The notes beneath the pieces were generated by a model. It saw only the letters and a program-made list of their open reading frames with translations, was not told the DNA's origin and made no database searches. A stretch of DNA of 64,000 nt, from positions 124,001-188,000 of the forward strand of contig NZ_JASBQE010000009.1 in assembly GCF_029960785.1 (NCBI RefSeq), read 5' to 3'. Source of the DNA: Polyangium sp. 15x6 (lineage in GTDB: Bacteria > Myxococcota_A > Polyangia > Polyangiales > Polyangiaceae). Shown here piece after piece: positions 20,025-29,728 of the stretch; within the stretch, counting starts at the first letter, position 1, and each line of letters begins with the position of its first letter. The translations under genes were made by a program, and so were the position numbers.

Positions 20025-20564
20025 TCAGGCCTGGGCCACCGTCTCGTCTTCGTCGCTCTCGTCGGCGGCATCATCCGCGCTCGGAACGACGCCCGTCCCG
20101 AGCTGCGACAGGATCTGCGTGCGCCACGAGATCAACGTCTGCGCGCGGCGGCCCGCGGTCGAATCCGACAGCCCGCTGAGCTTCACGATGTTCTTCGTGA
20201 TCGTGTCCTGCGTGGGGGGCTTGTCGGACAGGATCCCGGGGGCGATCGCGCCGATGATCTCGCTCTCCTGGATCGACTTGCGGAACGCCTCGCGCTCCTC
20301 GGCGCTCCCGGCCGGGTCATTGCGGAGCGTGTTGCCGAGCTCGGTGGTCCCGAACCCGCCGCCCTCTTCCTCCACGAGGAACCCGAGCACCCGAGCGGTG
20401 TGGAGTCCGTAGAGCACGTGGCGGGGGTTGATCCCGGTGCGGTCGGAGACGTCAGCCTTCGTTTTCGAGCCATCGGCGACCGCATCGATGATGCGGCGGA
20501 CGTTTTCGAGGCTGTCTGCTTGCGGAATGTCTTTGCTTTCGAGGCGACGACGAGCGGTCGGCAT
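20025..20564 (-). CDS. Winged-helix DNA-binding protein, unknown role
   Basis: 179 aa. Residues about 19-70 form a winged-helix-like unit: SLENVRRIIDAVADG, KTKADVSDRTGINPRHVLYGL and RVLGFLVEEEGGGFGTTELG. A second helical domain (about 85-155) has IIGAIAPGIL and TITKNIVKLSGLSDSTAGRR, suggestive of another helix-turn-helix and known to me from proteins linked to restriction or AAA modules. The C-terminus is acidic. It stands alone with its own terminator. The function is probably sequence-specific DNA binding; targets are unknown. Confidence 0.65.
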   Translation of the reverse strand: MPTARRRLESKDIPQADSLENVRRIIDAVADGSKTKADVSDRTGINPRHVLYGLHTARVLGFLVEEEGGGFGTTELGNTLRNDPAGSAEEREAFRKSIQESEIIGAIAPGILSDKPPTQDTITKNIVKLSGLSDSTAGRRAQTLISWRTQILSQLGTGVVPSADDAADESDEDETVAQA

Positions 20565-20756
20565 GTTGAGGGGACGGAGTCTACATGCAGACCGGCGACC
20601 TTTCCGCCAAAAATTTGCCCGAACGTGTCGAGCGCGCGCGGAAGGGCCCCCGAGCCGCTGGAACCACGTGACGAGCCTGCCTCCGCGGGGGCATGATCAA
20701 AGTTTTTTGGCGCAGTTGACGTGGCTGGGATTACGTGGGTTCGCGGGGAAGCGAGG

Positions 20757-22202
20757 TCAGCGGACGGCGCTCGCGGCGCCCACGGTCGCGGCGCGGTAGG
20801 CGGCGAGCGCCTTCTGCCAGTCGGCCACGGCGTCGATCTGGCGGAGCGCCGCCTCGAGCGCGGCTTGCTCGCGCAGGTTCACGAGCAAGAGCGTGCCCTC
20901 GCCGAGCTCGAAGCGCCGGAGCTCCTGATCGGCCAGCTTACGCGCGATGTCGAGCTCCGCGCGCGCGATGGAAGCGCGCTGCTCGGCCGCCGCGAGCGCA
21001 GAGGCCGCGTCGCGCACGTCCGCCACGACCCGATCCCGCTGCAGCCGCGCCTGGGCCTCGATGCGCGAGACCTGCGCCGCCGCGGCGCGCTCGCGACCGT
21101 TCGCCACGCGGTTCAAGAGCGGAATGTCGACGACGACGGCCGCTTCGAGCACGGGCAACGCTTGCTTCGGATCCCCCGGGCCGAGGTCCTTCGAGCCGAC
21201 GACGACGAGGTCGATCGCAGGGCGCCCTTGGTTCTCGGCCCAGCGACGCTCGACCCCGGCTTGCTCCTTCTGCGCATCGAGGCGCTTGAGCTCGGGCCTG
21301 CGCTCGATCGCCGCCCGCTCGTCCACGCGGACGCGCGTGACGTCGAGCGGCGTGGGCTCGGGCATCGACGCAGGCAGGCGCGAGGGCTCGGGCAGGATGG
21401 CCGAACCGTCGGGGGCGCGCAGGAACAACGAGAGCTCGATCGCGGCCTGTTCGAGCGCGCGCTGCGCCGAGGCGAGCTGCGCCTTGCGCTGGAGGATCGC
21501 CCGCTGGTTCTCCTGACGCTCGAACGCGGGGACGTCGCCGGTATCCACGCGGCGCGCGAGCGCGTCGTCCCGCACGAGCGCGAGGTCGAGCCAGGTGCGC
21601 GCGACGGCGAGCCGCCTGCCCGCGGCGACCCAGTCCCAGTAGCGGAACGAGGCGAGGCGCGTGGCCTCGATGCGCTGTTGATCGGCGCCCTGCGCGGCCG
21701 CGTCGACGCCGAGCTCGGCGCGCTGGAGGTTGGCGCGGCGCCGGTCGATCGGCCCGTCGCGCCAGAGGGAAAGCCGCGCGCCGGCACGCACCTCGCCGTA
21801 CGAGTTCGTGGCGAGCTTGCCGTCGTAGACCGGGTACGCGCCGAGGCCGAGGCGATAGCCGGCGAAGACGCTCGATCCCCACCACGGGAGCGGCTGCTCG
21901 ACGAAGGTGTCGAGCCGCTGCGAGGGATACCCGCCGACAGGGATCACGGCCGCGCTCGTGCGCCAGGAAGGGTCGAACCCGCCCGACGCGGACAGGCGAT
22001 CGGCCTCGGCCGCCACGCGCTCCTGCTCGGCCGCGAGGATGAGCGGGAAGCGCTGCTCGACCGTACGGACGAGCTCATCGAGGCCGAGCTCGCCGACGCT
22101 CGTCGAGGCCGTCGCTGCCGAGGGGGTTTGTCCTGCGGTAACCGCCGGCCACGCGATCCCGAGCGCGAGGGCGAGGCCGCGGGCGAGGGTTCGTCCACGC
22201 AT
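20757..22202 (-). CDS. Outer membrane efflux protein (TolC family)
   Basis: 481 aa from ATG 22202, with a signal peptide ending near VTAGQTPS. It has the coiled helical-barrel pattern of TolC: LVRTVEQRFPLILAAEQERV near residues 45-64, two long Ala/Arg/Glu-rich repeats, IDLVVVGSKDLGPGDP and VVVDIPLLNRVANGRERAAA. It provides the outer-membrane tunnel for the adjacent ABC/HlyD exporter. The gene starts 2 nt after the HlyD stop, so the three genes form one operon (ABC, HlyD, TolC). Confidence 0.9.
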   Translation of the reverse strand: MRGRTLARGLALALGIAWPAVTAGQTPSAATASTSVGELGLDELVRTVEQRFPLILAAEQERVAAEADRLSASGGFDPSWRTSAAVIPVGGYPSQRLDTFVEQPLPWWGSSVFAGYRLGLGAYPVYDGKLATNSYGEVRAGARLSLWRDGPIDRRRANLQRAELGVDAAAQGADQQRIEATRLASFRYWDWVAAGRRLAVARTWLDLALVRDDALARRVDTGDVPAFERQENQRAILQRKAQLASAQRALEQAAIELSLFLRAPDGSAILPEPSRLPASMPEPTPLDVTRVRVDERAAIERRPELKRLDAQKEQAGVERRWAENQGRPAIDLVVVGSKDLGPGDPKQALPVLEAAVVVDIPLLNRVANGRERAAAAQVSRIEAQARLQRDRVVADVRDAASALAAAEQRASIARAELDIARKLADQELRRFELGEGTLLLVNLREQAALEAALRQIDAVADWQKALAAYRAATVGAASAVR

Positions 22203-22204
22203 GC

Positions 22205-23578
22205 TCACTTGCTGCCTCCCTTCTTCGGAGCGTTCTTGCCTTCCTTTGCGGTCTCGTCGCTCGGCGCAGGCCACTGGGGCGGGAAGCCGTTGAACTGACG
22301 CCAGAGCTCGTAGCCGAGCGAGACGCGGTCGAGCAGGACCCAGGCGTTCGCGCGCGTGCCTTGCCGGAGATATTGCTTGGAAGGCCAAGGTTCGTCCCCG
22401 TCGGGCACGACGACCACGCGGAACTTGCCGGCGCCGTCGTCCGTGGCGTCGACGAACGCGACCTTGCCGCCGTACGTGCCGACGGCCGCCGAGGGCCAGC
22501 CGGAGAACTGGATCGCGGGCCAGCCCTCGAACTGGAGGCGCACGCTCCGGCCCGGCGTGACGAGGTTGACGTCGTTGCCGTCGACCCAGAGCTCGACGGC
22601 CGCTTCGTCGGTGTCGGGCACCATCACCGCGAGCACCTCGCCGGACTTGATCATCTCGCCGCCCTGCTTGGCGACGACCCGCAGGACCGTGCCCGATCGC
22701 GGCGCCTTCACGCTCTGCGTGAGCTGCCGGGCGAGCCTCACTTCCATGCGCGCGAGCTCCGCGGTCGCCGAGGCGACCTCGGCCTCCGCCGTGGCGCGGG
22801 ACGCGGCCGCGTCGTTGATGGACGCGCTCGCGTCGTTCTTTATCTTCGCGAGGTCCGCGGCGAGCGCGGCCTCTTCGGAGCGGGCGGCCGAGAGCGCGGC
22901 GTCGGCGCGATCCTGGTCGGTGCGCGCCCGCGCCTCTTCGAGCTCCGCGAGCTCGACCTGCCGCTTCGACGACAGGCCTTCCTCGAAGAGCGTGCGCTGC
23001 CGCGCGAGGTTGAGCTCGGCCGTCTTGTGCGCGGCCTTCGCCGCGACGATCGCCTGCTCGGCGGCGCGTACGCGATCCTTGGCCATCCGCACGCGCGACG
23101 AGGCCGCTGCGAGCGCGCTGTCGCGCGACGACTCGAGCGACGTGATGCGATCCCCCACGGCGCCGGCCCGCGCGCGCGCCGCCTCGATCCGTGCGTCCAT
23201 GGCGGCCTTCTCGCGTTCGAGGCGCGGGACGAGCTCGGGGTCGTTGTCGGCGATGTCGGCGATCGGCGCGCCTTCCTCCACGCGATCGCCCTCCTTCACG
23301 TACCAGCGCACGACGCGGCCCTCGACGGGCGCATCGATCGTCTGCTGGCGATCGAGCGGGGCGAAGGCGATGACGCGCCCTTGCGCGGGCGAGTTCTGCT
23401 GCCAGGGCACCACCACGAGCGCCACGGCCACGAGCCCGAGCAGCGTGATCAGCATCCGCGCGATCGTCCGCGTCAGCCGCGGCGCGCGCACGAGGCGCAG
23501 CACGTCGCTCTCGCCTTCGAGGACCATCGTTCGGTAGGGCTTGCCGCGTTTCGACATGGGGATTTCGCTCTTCTGCAT
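22205..23578 (-). CDS. HlyD-family membrane fusion protein
   Basis: 457 aa from ATG 23578 (GAAGG 5 nt upstream); ATG 23557 is an alternative. One transmembrane helix (about residues 42-60, ARMLITLLGLVAVALVVVPW) is followed by the first biotinyl-lipoyl half (GRVIAFAPLDRQQTIDAPVE, GRVVRWYVKEGDRVEEGAP). A long coiled coil spans about residues 110-300, and the second lipoyl half is VKAPRSGTVLRVVAKQGGEM. It bridges the inner-membrane ABC protein and TolC across the periplasm. There are 8 nt between the ABC stop and this start. A Lys-rich tail ends the protein. Confidence 0.9.
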   Translation of the reverse strand: MQKSEIPMSKRGKPYRTMVLEGESDVLRLVRAPRLTRTIARMLITLLGLVAVALVVVPWQQNSPAQGRVIAFAPLDRQQTIDAPVEGRVVRWYVKEGDRVEEGAPIADIADNDPELVPRLEREKAAMDARIEAARARAGAVGDRITSLESSRDSALAAASSRVRMAKDRVRAAEQAIVAAKAAHKTAELNLARQRTLFEEGLSSKRQVELAELEEARARTDQDRADAALSAARSEEAALAADLAKIKNDASASINDAAASRATAEAEVASATAELARMEVRLARQLTQSVKAPRSGTVLRVVAKQGGEMIKSGEVLAVMVPDTDEAAVELWVDGNDVNLVTPGRSVRLQFEGWPAIQFSGWPSAAVGTYGGKVAFVDATDDGAGKFRVVVVPDGDEPWPSKQYLRQGTRANAWVLLDRVSLGYELWRQFNGFPPQWPAPSDETAKEGKNAPKKGGSK

Positions 23579-23586
23579 GTGCGCCT

Positions 23587-25854
23587 TCAAGGGAGGTCCC
23601 CCGCGCGCAGGGGGCGCACCCGGCCCGCGTCGAGCACGAAGATCTCGTCGCACCTCCGCAGGACGTCGCGGTCGTGCGTCGTGACGAGCACCGTCCACGG
23701 CGCCCCGCGATCGAGCAGCGCGGCCTGGATGGCCTTACGCGACGCCGGATCGAGCTCCGCGAGCGCCGTGTCGAGCACGACCAGGCGAGGTTTGCCCGCG
23801 ATGGCGCGCGCCACGCAGAGGCGCATCGCCTGTCCGTGCGAGAGAAGCGGCCCACCCGTGGGCAGGTGCGTCTCGAGCCCCTCGGGCAGCGCCGCGATGT
23901 CCTCCCAGAGCCCCACGGCCTCGAGCGCCGCGCGCACGTCGCGCGTCTGCACCTCGGGCCGGCCCACGCGCACGTTCTCCGCGACGGTGCCGTCGAAGAT
24001 CTCGACGCCGCGTACGAGCGCGAGGTGCTCCCGCAGCGAGCTCAGTTCGACGTCGCGCAGGTCCGCGCCGTCGACGTCGATTCGCCCGCGCGTGGGCGCG
24101 CGCAGGCCGTAGAGCAGGTCCGCGAGCGTGCTCTTGCCCGCGCCGCTCGTGCCGACCACGGCCACGCGCGCGCCCGGCTCGAGCGAGAGCGACACGTCCT
24201 CGAAGAGCGGCTTCTTGCATGGATACGCGAACGCGACGTCGACGAACCGGACGCGCGCGCCCTTCTCGCTCCGCGGGACGTGCGTGCCGCCGGGGACTTC
24301 GAGGGGCAGATCGACGAGCTGTCCGAGTTTGTCCACGCCCGCGAGCAGGTCGTAAAAGCTCTCCAGCGCCTTGCCGAACTTCGCGATGCCCGCGACGACC
24401 GCGGTGACGATGAGCTCCGCGGCGACGAGCTGGCCGAGCGTGAGCTTGCCGCCGATGACGAGCCAGCCACCGACGCCGAGCAGCGCCGCGCTGGCGAGCG
24501 CCTGCACCACGAGCGCGCCCGCGATCTGGCGGAACAGCACCTTCCAGTGCTTCTTGCGCGCGTCGAGCCAGGTGTGGAGCAGGTCCTCGGCCCGCGCCCG
24601 CGCGAAGCCCGCGGCGCCGCCCGAGCGGAAGGCCGCCGGGTGGCGCGCCATCTCCTCCAGCCACGCGGCCACCGCGTACTTCGCCTTCGACTCCTTGACG
24701 GCCGTCTTCACCGCGCCGCGCCCGAGGCCGAGCAGGACGAACGACACCGCGAGCACGAGCGCCACGTCGAACGCGAGCAGGAGCGGGTGGTAAAACGCGA
24801 GCACGAGCATGCCCACGGCCGTCTGCAGGAGGATGGAGACGCCGTCGACGAGCAGCGTGGCCGCGCCCTTCTGCACGGTGAGCACGTCGAAGAAGCGGTT
24901 CACGAGCTCCGGCCCGTACGTCCCGCCGAGCCCGTCCGCGCGCATGCGCGGCAGCCGGTGCGCGAGGTCCACCGCGACCCGCACGAACACGCGCTGCTGG
25001 ATGCGCTCGACGACCCACGCCCAGAGCGCGCGCAGGACGCCGGCGAACGCGAGCGCGACGAAGACCAGCAACGTCAGCACGACGAGCGGCTGGAGCAGCC
25101 CGCCGAACGCCACCGTGTTCACCAGCGCCTGGACGCCGATCGGCGCGGCGAGCGACACGATGCCCACGCCGATCGCGTAGACGAGCGTCACGCCGATGTC
25201 GTCGCGCTCGAGCCGGAGCAGCGAGACGAGCCTGCCGAGCGGCGAGGGCGCGCCGGGGCCGTGTCCGCCGCCGCCGAGCGTCGCTAGCGGCTCGAGCGGA
25301 TCGGCGATCGCCCATGTCACGACCTCGGCCTCGCTCGCGGCGCCCACGATCGCCGCGAGCTCCTTGGGGCTCGCCCACGTGGGTTTGTCCGTGCCGCCCA
25401 CGGGCACGACGTACACCGCGCCGGGCTGCTGATCCACGATCGCCACGGCGCTCGTCGGTCTGTTCGCGCCGGCCGCGAGTGAGACTGCGGGCACGAGAGC
25501 GCGCGCGCCGGCCACGGCGTCCACGCTTGATCGGCGCAGCGTGCGGATGCGCAGGCCGACCATGACGCCCGCGCGGGCGAGCTCATCGAACCACGCGTCC
25601 GGCCCGACGAACACCGCGTCTCGCCGCGCCTCGTCGAGCGCCCGACGCGACGCCGAGCGGTCGATCTCGACGCCCGCGCTCGTGCCCAGGAACTCGAGCG
25701 CGTGGAGCAACGGCTCCGCGAGCTCCGCGTCGCAGGCGGCCTTCGCCGCGGCCGAGGGCTCCTCCGCGGACGGAGGCGGCGTGGACGCGCGTGGCTCCGG
25801 CGGCGGCGGCAGGGGGCGACGAGGGGCAGGGGGGACGATTTCCGGTTGGGCCAC
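23587..25854 (-). CDS. Type I secretion ABC exporter with degenerate ATPase and peptidase-like domain
   Basis: 755 aa from GTG 25854. After a Pro-rich start, residues about 40-190 resemble the C39-like/cyclic domain of peptide exporters but lack the catalytic Cys. Five to six transmembrane helices (about 225-500) follow. The ATPase has Walker A GTSGAGKST (568-576), but the signature is LSHGQ (671-675) and Walker B reads VVLDT with Thr696 in place of the catalytic Glu. The H-loop His727 is kept. It should export a peptide or protein with HlyD and TolC, and the ATPase may be slow or asymmetric. No substrate gene is visible in the operon. Confidence 0.85.
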   Translation of the reverse strand: MAQPEIVPPAPRRPLPPPPEPRASTPPPSAEEPSAAAKAACDAELAEPLLHALEFLGTSAGVEIDRSASRRALDEARRDAVFVGPDAWFDELARAGVMVGLRIRTLRRSSVDAVAGARALVPAVSLAAGANRPTSAVAIVDQQPGAVYVVPVGGTDKPTWASPKELAAIVGAASEAEVVTWAIADPLEPLATLGGGGHGPGAPSPLGRLVSLLRLERDDIGVTLVYAIGVGIVSLAAPIGVQALVNTVAFGGLLQPLVVLTLLVFVALAFAGVLRALWAWVVERIQQRVFVRVAVDLAHRLPRMRADGLGGTYGPELVNRFFDVLTVQKGAATLLVDGVSILLQTAVGMLVLAFYHPLLLAFDVALVLAVSFVLLGLGRGAVKTAVKESKAKYAVAAWLEEMARHPAAFRSGGAAGFARARAEDLLHTWLDARKKHWKVLFRQIAGALVVQALASAALLGVGGWLVIGGKLTLGQLVAAELIVTAVVAGIAKFGKALESFYDLLAGVDKLGQLVDLPLEVPGGTHVPRSEKGARVRFVDVAFAYPCKKPLFEDVSLSLEPGARVAVVGTSGAGKSTLADLLYGLRAPTRGRIDVDGADLRDVELSSLREHLALVRGVEIFDGTVAENVRVGRPEVQTRDVRAALEAVGLWEDIAALPEGLETHLPTGGPLLSHGQAMRLCVARAIAGKPRLVVLDTALAELDPASRKAIQAALLDRGAPWTVLVTTHDRDVLRRCDEIFVLDAGRVRPLRAGDLP

Positions 25855-26037
25855 GGTGCCCCGCCCTTTTCACCTCCCGTGCCAGCACGTGGAGCCGCCG
25901 CGCGCCGCGTTTCCGTGGCGCTTCGTCCCTGACGCGGTGCGACGTCGGATCCCAGGTGCGACTTTGTGCCGCACCTCGGATTCACGAAATGATTTTCGTG
26001 TTTCAGGGTTGGGGAACCGGGCGACGCCTTCTCGGGC

Positions 26038-27402
<1,365 letters not shown>

Positions 27403-27416
27403 CCCGTTCTCCGAGC

Positions 27417-27455
27417 TTGGCACGGGGCGCGCTCCCGGCCGACCGTGTGCCATAA
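27417..27455. promoter_or_regulatory. Divergent sigma54-type promoter candidates
   Basis: In the 64-bp gap between the regulator and the kinase, the plus strand has TTGGCAC-N5-GCGC-T at 27417-27433 (TGGCAC -24 box, GC -12 core, first two -12 bases GC not TT), about 33 bp before ATG 27467. On the minus strand TGGCAC-N5-CGGC runs from 27452 to 27438, about 36 bp before the regulator ATG. Both have the correct -24/-12 spacing. Confidence 0.35.
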
Positions 27456-27466
27456 CGAGCTCGTCC

Positions 27467-28945
27467 ATGAACCTCGCGCGCAAGCGGCTCACCCGCAAGC
27501 TCCTCGCCATCTTCGCGACGCCCGTCGTCCTCGGCTTCGTGGTGACGGGGCTCGTGTCCATCCGGACGACCCGCGCCTCACTCGTCGAGAGCAGCGAGCG
27601 CGCGCTCGCGGACAACATCGCGACGCTCCGGACGGCCGCCCTCCCCGTCGCAGCGACGAACCGGCAAATGCAGGAAGCCGCGGCGCTCGTCGAGCGTGTC
27701 GCCGCGGAGGAGACCGTTCACGGCGTGGCGCTCTACGACGAACGAGGTGCTCCGCTCGCGCGCTCGTCGATGCTCGCGCACGCTCCTTCCGCCCTCGACG
27801 CCATGGCCGCGCGCGCCGTTACCAGCGGCGAGCCGAGCCACGGCGCGCTCTTCGTCGGCGACGAGGAGGTGCTGGTTCATGTGGAGCCGGTGCGTGACGC
27901 GCCGGGCCTCGGCGCGGTGATCATGACCCGCGAGCTCGCGCCGATCGATCGCATGATCGACCTCACCCTGGTGCGGCTCGCGCTCACGGGCGGGGCGGCC
28001 GCGCTCTGCGTGTCGATCATCGCGATCTGGATCTCGCGCGTGCTCGGACGCGAGTGGGGCAACCTCGTGCACGCCGCCGATCGAGTGGCCACGGGGGACC
28101 TCGACGTCCGCGTCGAGGCCTCGCCGCTGCTCGAGCTCGATCGCGTGGCGCGCGCCGTGAACGACATGACCCGATCCCTCGCCGAGACGCGCGAGAAGCT
28201 GCTCGCGGCCGAGGCGGAGCGGACCGAGCTCGCTTCGCGCATGCGGCACGCGCAGGCCCTCGCGGTCGTGGGGCAGGTGGCCGGATCGTTCGCGCACGAG
28301 ATCGGCTCGCCGCTCAACACCATCCTCGGCTGGTCGCGCCTCTCGGCCGCGGACGAGGAGCTGCCCGGGCCCGTGCGCCGGCAGTTCGAGACGATCGCCG
28401 GCCAGTGCGAGCGGATCACCCGCATCGTCCAGCGCATGCTCGACGTGAGCCGGCCTCCCACGGACCATGTCGTCCCCGTGCAGCTCGCCGACGTCGTGCG
28501 TGACGTGACTGCGTTCCTCGCGCCCGACCTGCGCGTGCGTCGCATCGATCTGCGCCTCGTGGTCGCCGAACGCCTCCCGCCCATCGTGGCCGTGCGCGAT
28601 CGCCTCTTGCAGGTCGTGATGAACCTCTGCATCAACGCGATCCAGGCGCAGCCGGGCGGCGGCACGCTCCGGATCTCGCTCGCGATGGAGTCCGCCGATC
28701 CGGAGCGCGAGCCGTTCCTCCGGCTCGAGGTCGCCGACGCGGGGCCGGGCGTCCCCGAGGACAAACGGTCGCAAGTCTTCGAGATGTTCTACTCGACGAA
28801 GGTCGAGATCGGCGGCACGGGGCTCGGCCTCCCCATCGTGGCCGACGTCGTGCGCGAGCTCGGCGGACGTCTCGAAATCGCGGACGCACCCGAAGGCGGC
28901 GCCCTCTTCATCGTGCGCCTGCCAGCGAGCTCCACCCCGCGCTGA
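27467..28945 (+). CDS. Membrane sensor histidine kinase (HAMP, HisKA, HATPase)
   Basis: 492 aa from ATG 27467. Transmembrane segments at about 12-31 and 169-190 enclose a periplasmic sensor of about 135 residues without an obvious domain. HAMP follows (190-243), then a coiled linker, phospho-acceptor His277 in SFAHEIGSPLNTI, N-box NLCINAIQA, G1 ADAGPGVPED, F-box and G2 GGTGLGLPI. It should autophosphorylate on His277 and pass phosphate to the divergently encoded NtrC-type regulator. The two starts are 64 bp apart with shared promoter DNA. Confidence 0.92.
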   Translation: MNLARKRLTRKLLAIFATPVVLGFVVTGLVSIRTTRASLVESSERALADNIATLRTAALPVAATNRQMQEAAALVERVAAEETVHGVALYDERGAPLARSSMLAHAPSALDAMAARAVTSGEPSHGALFVGDEEVLVHVEPVRDAPGLGAVIMTRELAPIDRMIDLTLVRLALTGGAAALCVSIIAIWISRVLGREWGNLVHAADRVATGDLDVRVEASPLLELDRVARAVNDMTRSLAETREKLLAAEAERTELASRMRHAQALAVVGQVAGSFAHEIGSPLNTILGWSRLSAADEELPGPVRRQFETIAGQCERITRIVQRMLDVSRPPTDHVVPVQLADVVRDVTAFLAPDLRVRRIDLRLVVAERLPPIVAVRDRLLQVVMNLCINAIQAQPGGGTLRISLAMESADPEREPFLRLEVADAGPGVPEDKRSQVFEMFYSTKVEIGGTGLGLPIVADVVRELGGRLEIADAPEGGALFIVRLPASSTPR

Positions 28946-28951
28946 AGCGCC

Positions 28952-29659
28952 TCACAGCACGAGCGCAGGCCCGTTCGTCCGCGTGATCGACTCGCCGCCG
29001 GAGAGGCGCAGATCGCGCACGAACACCGTGTCCGTATCCGCCGCGTCTTCCCCGAGCACCACCGTCGTGCCCATCTCCGTCTGCACGACGAGCTGATCGA
29101 GCGGCGCGAGGTAGCTCCACGCCTTGCTCGCCGACACCACCCGCAGCCACGGAGCCGTGTCGGCCCCGCGCTTCGCGATCCACGCCGCGATCGGCGTCGC
29201 GGGGATCCCCGCTGGCAGGGCCGTGTAGACCCACGGCGCATCCACGGGCACGTGGAAGCTCGTCTCGGTCGAGCCCGACACGATCCGCACGAGCCCCTCC
29301 GAAGGCACGAGCCTGAGCCGCACCGGGAGCTCGTTCGGCGTGCTGCTCGTCGTCGTGATCTCGGCGGACACGATGCGGCCGCTCACGTCGAGCGTCACAT
29401 CCTCGACCACCTGCCGCTCGGCCCCGCTCGCGAGCATGAGGCGCGTCTCGCCGTGCAGCTTCTCGGTGCCGTCCGGACCGAGCGAACGCCACGCCTGGCC
29501 CGCCGATCCGCGCTTGCCCGCGAAGACGAACGTCGACTCGGCCGCTCCTTTGGAGGGTTCCTTCGAATCCCCCGCGCCCGCAGGTGCGTCACATGCGGTC
29601 GTGAGTGAGGCTGCGGCGACGATCGATACGGCGGCAAACAGCGTCTGCGAAGTGCGCAT
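28952..29659 (-). CDS. Putative lipoprotein, unknown function
   Basis: 235 aa. The signal peptide ends in AAASLTTACDAPAG (lipobox, Cys about 23). The mature part is beta-rich (ESTFVFAGKRGSAG, LDVSGRIVSAEITTT, DAPWVYTALPAG) without Cys pairs or enzyme motifs. It is convergent with the histidine kinase, only 6 bp from its stop. The kinase-TPR gene upstream on the same strand is 69 bp away. Whether it is the sensor partner of either kinase cannot be told. Confidence 0.6.
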   Translation of the reverse strand: MRTSQTLFAAVSIVAAASLTTACDAPAGAGDSKEPSKGAAESTFVFAGKRGSAGQAWRSLGPDGTEKLHGETRLMLASGAERQVVEDVTLDVSGRIVSAEITTTSSTPNELPVRLRLVPSEGLVRIVSGSTETSFHVPVDAPWVYTALPAGIPATPIAAWIAKRGADTAPWLRVVSASKAWSYLAPLDQLVVQTEMGTTVVLGEDAADTDTVFVRDLRLSGGESITRTNGPALVL

Positions 29660-29728
29660 CAGGAAGGCCCTCCGTCGGTCCGTTCATGGGGATCGACGGA
29701 GAACCCCGGCGGGTGTGACGAAAAAAGT

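Noticed and set aside
20757-23855. Single 1032-aa minus-strand reading frame covering the export operon
   Set aside because: Its N-terminal part is a shadow of the HlyD and ABC genes in another frame; only the last 481 codons (TolC) are real.
25870-25886. Sigma54 promoter before the exporter gene
   Set aside because: CTGGCACG fits the -24 box, but the -12 GC is missing and the start codon would lie only a few bases past the start site.
25983-26000. Terminator after the response regulator gene
   Set aside because: CACGAAA/TTTCGTG forms a perfect 7-bp stem, but no T-run follows on the minus strand; left unassigned.
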